NCBI GenBank assembly: GCA_001281695.1
Contig: LJIE01000001.1
Coordinates: 1,316,586-1,380,585, forward strand
DNA: 64,000 nucleotides
Reading direction: 5' to 3'
From: a bacterium 336/3
GTDB taxonomy: Bacteria; Bacteroidota; Bacteroidia; Cytophagales; Thermonemataceae
The notes beneath the pieces are model-generated. The model was not told the DNA's origin and made no database searches. It saw only the letters and a list, made by a program, of their open reading frames with translations. Position 1 is the first letter of the stretch. Each line of letters opens with the position of its first letter. This document shows positions 58,828-64,000 of the stretch, one piece after another. The translations under genes were made by a program, and so were the position numbers.

Positions 58828-60489
58828 ATGAAAAGTATAATCTTAACACTTACAACAATACTGTTTTGTATTTCTTGTTCGCTTCAAAAGAGAAGTGAAA
58901 CACATTTCAACACTAAGAATAGTAATTATAAAATTCATGGTGAATTTAAAACTTATTTCGACAAGTGTGGAGTTGCAGGTACAATTGTAATTTTTGATAA
59001 AAATAATCAAGAATGGATTTTATTAGATACAACAAGTATTAAGACTGAAAGTTTGCCTGCTTCAACTTTCAAAATTATCAATTTACTGATTGCATTAGAA
59101 ACTAAAACCATAAAAGACGAAAAAGAAATTATAAAATGGGTTGGTAAAACTGACACAGTAAAATATGGTTATAGACCAGAAATTTATCACGATATGTCTG
59201 TTCATGAAGCATTTGATGTTTCTGCAGGTTGGGTATTTATTGAGTTAGCAAAAAAAATAGGCAAAGAAAAATATAAAAAATACTTATCAGCTTGTAATTA
59301 TGGTAATCTTAACCTTACTGAAAAAAATGATGACTTCTGGAACATTGGTAACTTTGCCATTTCACCTATGAATCAAGTAGAATTTATCAAAAAAATATAT
59401 GAAGAAAAATTGCCTTTTTCAAAGAGAAATATAGAAATAGTTAAAAGAGTAATGATAACTGAAGAAACTGATAACTACACTATAAGAGCAAAAACAGGAT
59501 GGACAAGAGAGAATAACACAAATACAGGTTGGTGGGTTGGTTATTTAGAAGCTAACAACAATACTTATTTCTTTGCAACTCGTTTATTACAAGACAGGAA
59601 TAAAAACAGAAACGATTTTGGAAGTTGCAGAAAAGAAATCACAAAGAAAATATTCTATGATTTGGGGTTTTTAAAAAATAATGATGAAAGTTTTAAAAAA
59701 GGCAATTATCTATTCAATTCTATTGACCATATTCCTATTGTGGTAAGCGATTTAGAAAAAGTCAAAGATATTTTTAAAAACCAATTAAATTTTACAATAA
59801 AAGAAGGAAAAACTCATGAAGGTATAAAAAACTGTTTTGTGAAATTTCAAGATGGCACTTATCTTGAATTCATTGAACCATTGGATAGTTCTCAGTCTAT
59901 TGGAAAGTATTATACTAATTTCTTAAAAATAAGACAAGGTAGCACTTCATTGGGTATATCTATCAAAAATACTGACTTAGCAAAGAAGGTGCTATCAGAA
60001 AAAAATATTTCATTTTCTGCTGACAGTAATAAAATTTGGCAAACTATTGAACCTGAAAACTCGGAATGGTTCTTTATTGAATACACTAATAAAAATTGGA
60101 AAGAAAATTCAACAAATACTACTCATTTAAATACTGCCATTTCACTAAATTCAACATACATTTTAAATGATAACATTGATAAAGAAGCGAAAAAATATAA
60201 ACTTCTTAGTTTTACAGAAGCTGAAAATGGTGAGTTTTTAGGAACATCCTACAAACTATTTAAAATAGGAAAGAGTAATTTGTATTTGTTAGATGGTAAA
60301 AAGTCATTCAAAATAAATCAACTACTTAATTCAAAAAAAATGCAAGGAATTTGTGGTTTCGAAATCAAAGTAAATTCACTTCAAACATTCAACAAACAAA
60401 TAAAGCAAAATGACAACATAAAATATGAAAAGACCAAGACAACAATTCATTTTAAAGGTTACAACATTTTTATGATATTTACTGAATAG
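58828..60489 (+). CDS. Lipoprotein fusing a class D beta-lactamase domain to a VOC (glyoxalase-like) domain
   Basis: 553 aa. Signal peptide with lipobox CISC (Cys17). Residues about 30-285 follow class D beta-lactamases: STFK (Ser79, Lys82), SAG at 132-134 in place of SxV, YGN at 158-160 and KTGW at 222-225. From Asp300-His301 (DHIPIVVSDLEKV) a VOC domain begins, with FVKFQDGTYLEFIEP supplying a possible metal Glu. VOC domains occur in glyoxalases and in bleomycin and fosfomycin resistance proteins. Whether the lactamase site is active is open because the SxV Val is Gly. Confidence 0.85.
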   Translation: MKSIILTLTTILFCISCSLQKRSETHFNTKNSNYKIHGEFKTYFDKCGVAGTIVIFDKNNQEWILLDTTSIKTESLPASTFKIINLLIALETKTIKDEKEIIKWVGKTDTVKYGYRPEIYHDMSVHEAFDVSAGWVFIELAKKIGKEKYKKYLSACNYGNLNLTEKNDDFWNIGNFAISPMNQVEFIKKIYEEKLPFSKRNIEIVKRVMITEETDNYTIRAKTGWTRENNTNTGWWVGYLEANNNTYFFATRLLQDRNKNRNDFGSCRKEITKKIFYDLGFLKNNDESFKKGNYLFNSIDHIPIVVSDLEKVKDIFKNQLNFTIKEGKTHEGIKNCFVKFQDGTYLEFIEPLDSSQSIGKYYTNFLKIRQGSTSLGISIKNTDLAKKVLSEKNISFSADSNKIWQTIEPENSEWFFIEYTNKNWKENSTNTTHLNTAISLNSTYILNDNIDKEAKKYKLLSFTEAENGEFLGTSYKLFKIGKSNLYLLDGKKSFKINQLLNSKKMQGICGFEIKVNSLQTFNKQIKQNDNIKYEKTKTTIHFKGYNIFMIFTE

Positions 60490-60633
60490 ATAAATCTTAC
60501 TAGTCAAAGAAAACCTTTCGTTAATATCGTATGGGCAATAGTAGAGTTAACGTTTTTCAAAACCAGCCCTAAAATGTTATGTGTAACATCATAAAAAAAT
60601 TAATAATACTTAGACACAAAAAATAATCATGCT

Positions 60634-61080
60634 ATGACTGACATTGACCAGCATTTTAGAAAGCTTGAAAGAATGTATTTACTTTCTGCACCTATAAATA
60701 AAGATGTTTATAGTGGTATTAAATTGAGTGTTTCAAATGAGCGAGGAGAGTTATTGCTTAAAATTGAACCGAAATTTTTTCATGCAGCTAATTCACTTCA
60801 TGGCTCTGTTTACTTTAAAATGTTGGATGATGCTGCTTTTTTTGCTGTTAATTCTATAGTTGAAGATGTATTTGTTTACACAGTTTCTTTCAATATTCAG
60901 ATATTGAGGCCTGCGACAGAGGGCATCATTAAATCAATTGGAGAATTGAAATTTAAATCCAACAATTTATTTATTGCTGACTCAAACCTATATGATGAAA
61001 ACAATAAACTAATTGGTCGAGGGACTGGCAATTTCATGAAAAGCCGGATTGAATTGAATGAAGAAATAGGTTATAAGTAA
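60634..61080 (+). CDS. PaaI-type hotdog-fold thioesterase
   Basis: 148 aa. HAANSLHGSVYFKMLDDAAFFAVNS is the hotdog helix with the catalytic acidic residue, and VYTVSFNIQILRPATEG is the following strand. It should hydrolyse acyl-CoA thioesters in the cytoplasm; the acyl group is unknown. It is the third of three same-strand single-gene modules and is followed by the same ATAACAC string (61089-61095). Confidence 0.88.
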   Translation: MTDIDQHFRKLERMYLLSAPINKDVYSGIKLSVSNERGELLLKIEPKFFHAANSLHGSVYFKMLDDAAFFAVNSIVEDVFVYTVSFNIQILRPATEGIIKSIGELKFKSNNLFIADSNLYDENNKLIGRGTGNFMKSRIELNEEIGYK

Positions 61081-61376
61081 TGAATGATATAACACGTTAG
61101 TTTGGTAAAAGCAGGCAAACGGCAGTAGAAAAAGAAAAACCAGAACATCTTTATGAAAATATTCTGGACTTTTGAAAAGAGATTGATAAGGTTGATTAAA
61201 ACCTGAACATTCTATTATTATGTGCTAAATCTGTAGTAGAGACAGATTGAATCACATTCCAAAATCTTACCTGCTTTCATTTGGAATAAATCGTAAAACA
61301 CTTGAACATGTTTTTGAAAAAATAAAAAAGCTCAAAAAGATTTTGAGCTTTTTTGTAATATGTTATTCAAGCATTC
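61081..61376. other. Non-coding spacer before the Tricorn-like gene
   Basis: About 296 bases after the thioesterase gene. ATAACAC at 61089-61095 and a terminator at 61324-61354 are the only features seen; no plausible gene. Confidence 0.5.
61324..61354 (-). terminator. Terminator of the Tricorn-like protease gene
   Basis: AAAAAAGCTCAAAA / TTTTGAGCTTTTTT is a perfect 14-bp stem with a 3-nt loop, downstream of the minus-strand protease gene. Confidence 0.88.
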
Positions 61377-64000
61377 TTATTTTAAACCATTTTCGCTTTT
61401 TCTGAGTAATTCCTGAATGGCTCTCTCCAATTGTTGGTCTTTACCTTTAAGTAATTGAGCTGGCTCATTAGGTACTTTTACATCTGGTTCTAATTGTGTG
61501 TTTTCCATATATTTTCCTTGCATATCTGTCATACCTACTTGTGGAATGCCAAATACAAGGGTCGGATCTATTTGTGTTTCCCACCAAACGGCTGTTCCTG
61601 TTCCTGGTACAGGCATTCCAACAGTTTTTCCGATTTCATACGATTTGTAAGTAACTGGAAATAGATGAGCATCAGAATAGTTACTTTCGCTCATCAGAAC
61701 TACTGAAGGTTTTGACCATTTACGCATAGGCTCTACACCCATTTTTTGCTCACGTGGTACCATTTCCATATATTTTTTTCCACTTAAAAAGGTGGCTAAA
61801 TCATCATGTAACCATCCACCACCATTGAAGCGAGTATCTACCACCAAGCCTTCTTTGGCAATATGTTTGCCCAAAACATCATCTACAACTGTTCTATAGC
61901 TGGGGTCGTTCATACCACGTACATGTACATAACCAATTTTACCACCAGAAATTTTCTCCACTTCTTTGGCCTGACGAGCCACCCAGCGTTTGTAGAGTAG
62001 TTCGCTTTCTTCACCTCTTGAAATAGGTTTCATGGATTCCTCAAAACGATTGTTGCTTTTGGGATCAAAAACAGAAAGTAAAATCAACTGATTTGCTTTT
62101 CTGTTGAGTAGAATACTGCAATCTTTTTCAGAAGTAATAGCTTCACCATCAATCTTTTCGATAATCATGCCTGCTTTAATCTTAGATTGAGCATTATCAA
62201 GTGGGCTACGGGAAATGATTTCAGCAATTTTAACACCATTGCTTTTATAAGAGTGGTCAGGGAAAATACCCAAAGAGGCAGTTGCATCTGTACTAGTTGT
62301 TTGTGGAGAATATCTGCATCCAGTATGTGAAGCATTTAACTCTCCCAAAAGCTCTGAAAGCATTTCAGAAAAATCGTGGTTGTTATTGATATGAGGAATA
62401 AAACGTTTGTATTCTTTGTAGTAAAAATTCCAATCTACTTTATGTAAATCTTTTACATAAAATTTCTTAACAACTTGCCTCCAAGCATGATCAAAAATGT
62501 ATGATTTCTCCGCTACATAATTCAAATTCATTTCGCCTCTGATGTTGATAGGCTCTTTTTTACCACTTTCTACATCAATTTTAGCAATATTTCCATTAGA
62601 AAGAATAAAGAGGTGTTTTCCGTCCTGACTGATTTCCATATCAGTTCCTGCATTTTTAGCAAGTAGTTTTGTTTCTTTGGTACGTAAATCTGTTACCCAC
62701 AAATCGTTATCTTTTTCAAAACGAGCTAAATAAAATAGTTTTTCACCATCTTTAGAAAGTACAGCATCTGAAAGGCGAGAGGAATGTATAGTAAGTTTTA
62801 CTTTTCTATTTTCTAAATCTTCCAAATCAAGAACTAAAGCATTATTTTCTTTAGAAGGTGTTTCTGTTTGTTTGTTTTTCTTGTCTTTTTTACCTGTTTC
62901 TGTACTTTCAGGCTCTTTTTTGTCTTTTTTATCTTTGTCTTCTCTTTCTTTGAGCAGAGCTAATTCTTCTTTGCTTAGTTTAAATTTATCAAATGCTTGT
63001 TTATCAAAAAACATAGCATAAACATCTGTTTCACCACCCCACGAACCATGATTTTTCATGCCATCTCTATCTGAAAACCACATCATCATTTTACCTGACA
63101 TTGCCCATTTTGGACTATTATCGCTATATCCACTTTGGGTTAAGTTGATAGGGTCACTTTTTCCATCAGCATGTATCAGAGCTATTTCATTCATAAAAAT
63201 TTGCCCACCTTTAGGTATAAAACTTGAAAGCAAGTATTTGCTATCAGGTGACCATGTAAAATACTGATCGCCATCTGAATACGAATAATTATACTGACTT
63301 GGTAAAACAGTACGAATGGCTTTGCTTGCTAAATTATAAACTCTTAGTGTTACTCTTTCTTCTAAATAGGCTACTTCTTTACCATCAGGGGAGAAAATAG
63401 GTTGAAACTCTTCAGCATCTGTGGCAATAATGGCATCCTCTTTGAGTACTGTAGAAGCATAAAAATAAGGTTCTTCTTTGCGTGTGATGCTTGTTTGGTA
63501 GATATTCCAATTGTTATTGCGTTCACCTGCATATACAAGGCTTCTTCCATCAGGGCTGAAACTCAAACTACGTTCTTGCTCAGGAGTATTGGTAATACGT
63601 TTGGTAACACTGCCATCAACAGAACTTACAAAAACTTCTCCACGAAAAATAAAAGCGATTTCTTTGCCATTAGGAGAGGTCGTAAACTCAGTTGCTCCAC
63701 CTGTAATCGATACAATTTTTTCAGTGTTCAAACGGCTATCAGTAGCAATCTGAATATTGAGTTTTTGAGGTTGAGCCCCTTCTTTTAAGGTGTAAACCTC
63801 TCCGTTCCAAGTAAAACAAAGTGTTCCATTATTAGCTTGTGAAAGAAAGCGAACAGGATGTTTTTCAAAATTCGTGACTTGTTTGGCTTGAGAATTTGGG
63901 GTAATACTTGTTTTCCAGATATTGAATATACCAGATTTTTCACTTAAAAAGAATACTTCCTGATTGCCTCCTGAGGCAAAAATAGGGTTTCTGTCTTCAC
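61377..64000 (-). CDS. Tricorn protease-like S41 peptidase (N terminus outside window)
   Basis: At least 874 codons, open to the window edge, so the N terminus is missing. WD40/beta-propeller repeats come first (ASGGNQEVFFLS, SLSFSPDGRSLVYAGERN, FTWSPDSKYLLSS); then a charged Lys/Glu linker, a tricorn core domain (MNLNYVAEKSYIFDHAWRQVVKKFYVKDLHKVDWN), a PDZ domain (DHSYKSNGVKIAEIISRSPLDNAQSKIKAG) and the S41 catalytic domain (GKIGYVHVRGMN, SESNYSDAHLFP, in which the nucleophile Ser is expected). It degrades oligopeptides. An apparent start at 63731 is only a TTG inside the frame. Confidence 0.9.
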   Translation of the reverse strand, partial: EDRNPIFASGGNQEVFFLSEKSGIFNIWKTSITPNSQAKQVTNFEKHPVRFLSQANNGTLCFTWNGEVYTLKEGAQPQKLNIQIATDSRLNTEKIVSITGGATEFTTSPNGKEIAFIFRGEVFVSSVDGSVTKRITNTPEQERSLSFSPDGRSLVYAGERNNNWNIYQTSITRKEEPYFYASTVLKEDAIIATDAEEFQPIFSPDGKEVAYLEERVTLRVYNLASKAIRTVLPSQYNYSYSDGDQYFTWSPDSKYLLSSFIPKGGQIFMNEIALIHADGKSDPINLTQSGYSDNSPKWAMSGKMMMWFSDRDGMKNHGSWGGETDVYAMFFDKQAFDKFKLSKEELALLKEREDKDKKDKKEPESTETGKKDKKNKQTETPSKENNALVLDLEDLENRKVKLTIHSSRLSDAVLSKDGEKLFYLARFEKDNDLWVTDLRTKETKLLAKNAGTDMEISQDGKHLFILSNGNIAKIDVESGKKEPINIRGEMNLNYVAEKSYIFDHAWRQVVKKFYVKDLHKVDWNFYYKEYKRFIPHINNNHDFSEMLSELLGELNASHTGCRYSPQTTSTDATASLGIFPDHSYKSNGVKIAEIISRSPLDNAQSKIKAGMIIEKIDGEAITSEKDCSILLNRKANQLILLSVFDPKSNNRFEESMKPISRGEESELLYKRWVARQAKEVEKISGGKIGYVHVRGMNDPSYRTVVDDVLGKHIAKEGLVVDTRFNGGGWLHDDLATFLSGKKYMEMVPREQKMGVEPMRKWSKPSVVLMSESNYSDAHLFPVTYKSYEIGKTVGMPVPGTGTAVWWETQIDPTLVFGIPQVGMTDMQGKYMENTQLEPDVKVPNEPAQLLKGKDQQLERAIQELLRKSENGLK

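Noticed and set aside
63729-63731. Start of the Tricorn-like protease at a TTG
   Set aside because: The same frame stays open to the window edge with beta-propeller sequence, so the true start is outside.

Overview
The window looks like chromosome from an AT-rich member of the Bacteroidota, most likely Cytophagales-like. The signs are Bacteroidota promoters (two tRNA genes carry exact TTTG-N19-TAnnTTTG), a small lysine-rich histone H1-like protein, a MurF-alanine racemase fusion, a CcoN-CcoO fusion in a cbb3 oxidase operon, HU/SPOR proteins, and many SPII lipoproteins. No rRNA operon, CRISPR array, complete insertion sequence or prophage was seen. The taxonomic call is inference from gene architecture; no database was searched.

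Layout. 0-17 kb is mostly housekeeping: the 3' end of a 5'-nucleotidase, sufE, a TlpA-like thioredoxin, a PLP deaminase with gmk, a GT2 glycosyltransferase, DoxX, RlpA, tsaE, apaG, miaA, an orphan sensor with a kinase dimerisation helix but no ATPase domain, LptF/G, the histone-like protein, an M1 aminopeptidase and MurF-Alr. 17-26 kb holds two tandem receiver-only regulators (one has lost its phospho-acceptor Asp), an acyl carrier protein, a MarR regulator facing a lipoprotein gene across a clean palindromic operator, a PAS protein, an HU-SPOR protein, a TrmH-family methyltransferase, PhaB and a membrane iron-sulfur oxidoreductase.

26.3-28.5 kb is an accessory block directly after tRNA-Phe: three minus-strand genes of unknown function (one with a ParB-like DGHH motif), separated by related palindromic repeats, with a REP-like element at one edge and a 17-bp palindrome at the other. 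28.8-38.4 kb returns to metabolic and envelope genes: a cobalamin adenosyltransferase, ilvE, DUF983, a VWA protein, a BamA-like barrel, then a TetR-led operon with a 14-bp inverted-repeat operator. 38.7-45.1 kb is the cbb3 oxidase operon (thioredoxin-like, ccoI, ccoS, ccoNO, ccoQ, ccoP), in which CcoP carries only one haem c motif.

45-54 kb contains a lipoprotein with a methyltransferase fold, an auxin-efflux-type carrier, an OmpH-like lipoprotein, tRNA-Leu, and a minus-strand run of Crp-family regulator, SRPBCC-DinB fusion, SDR, lipoprotein, SDR and ECF sigma factor. The last SDR and the sigma gene together carry three apparent single-base frameshifts. 54-61 kb has a secreted ankyrin protein and a run of three single-gene modules (DUF4279, a class D beta-lactamase fused to a VOC domain, a hotdog thioesterase) that resembles acquired cassettes. 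The window ends inside a Tricorn-like protease gene.

The best leads for something undescribed are the beta-lactamase-VOC lipoprotein, the repeat-punctuated block beside tRNA-Phe, the orphan phosphorelay parts (a DHp without an ATPase domain, a receiver without Asp), and the damaged SDR-sigma pair with its candidate ECF promoter.
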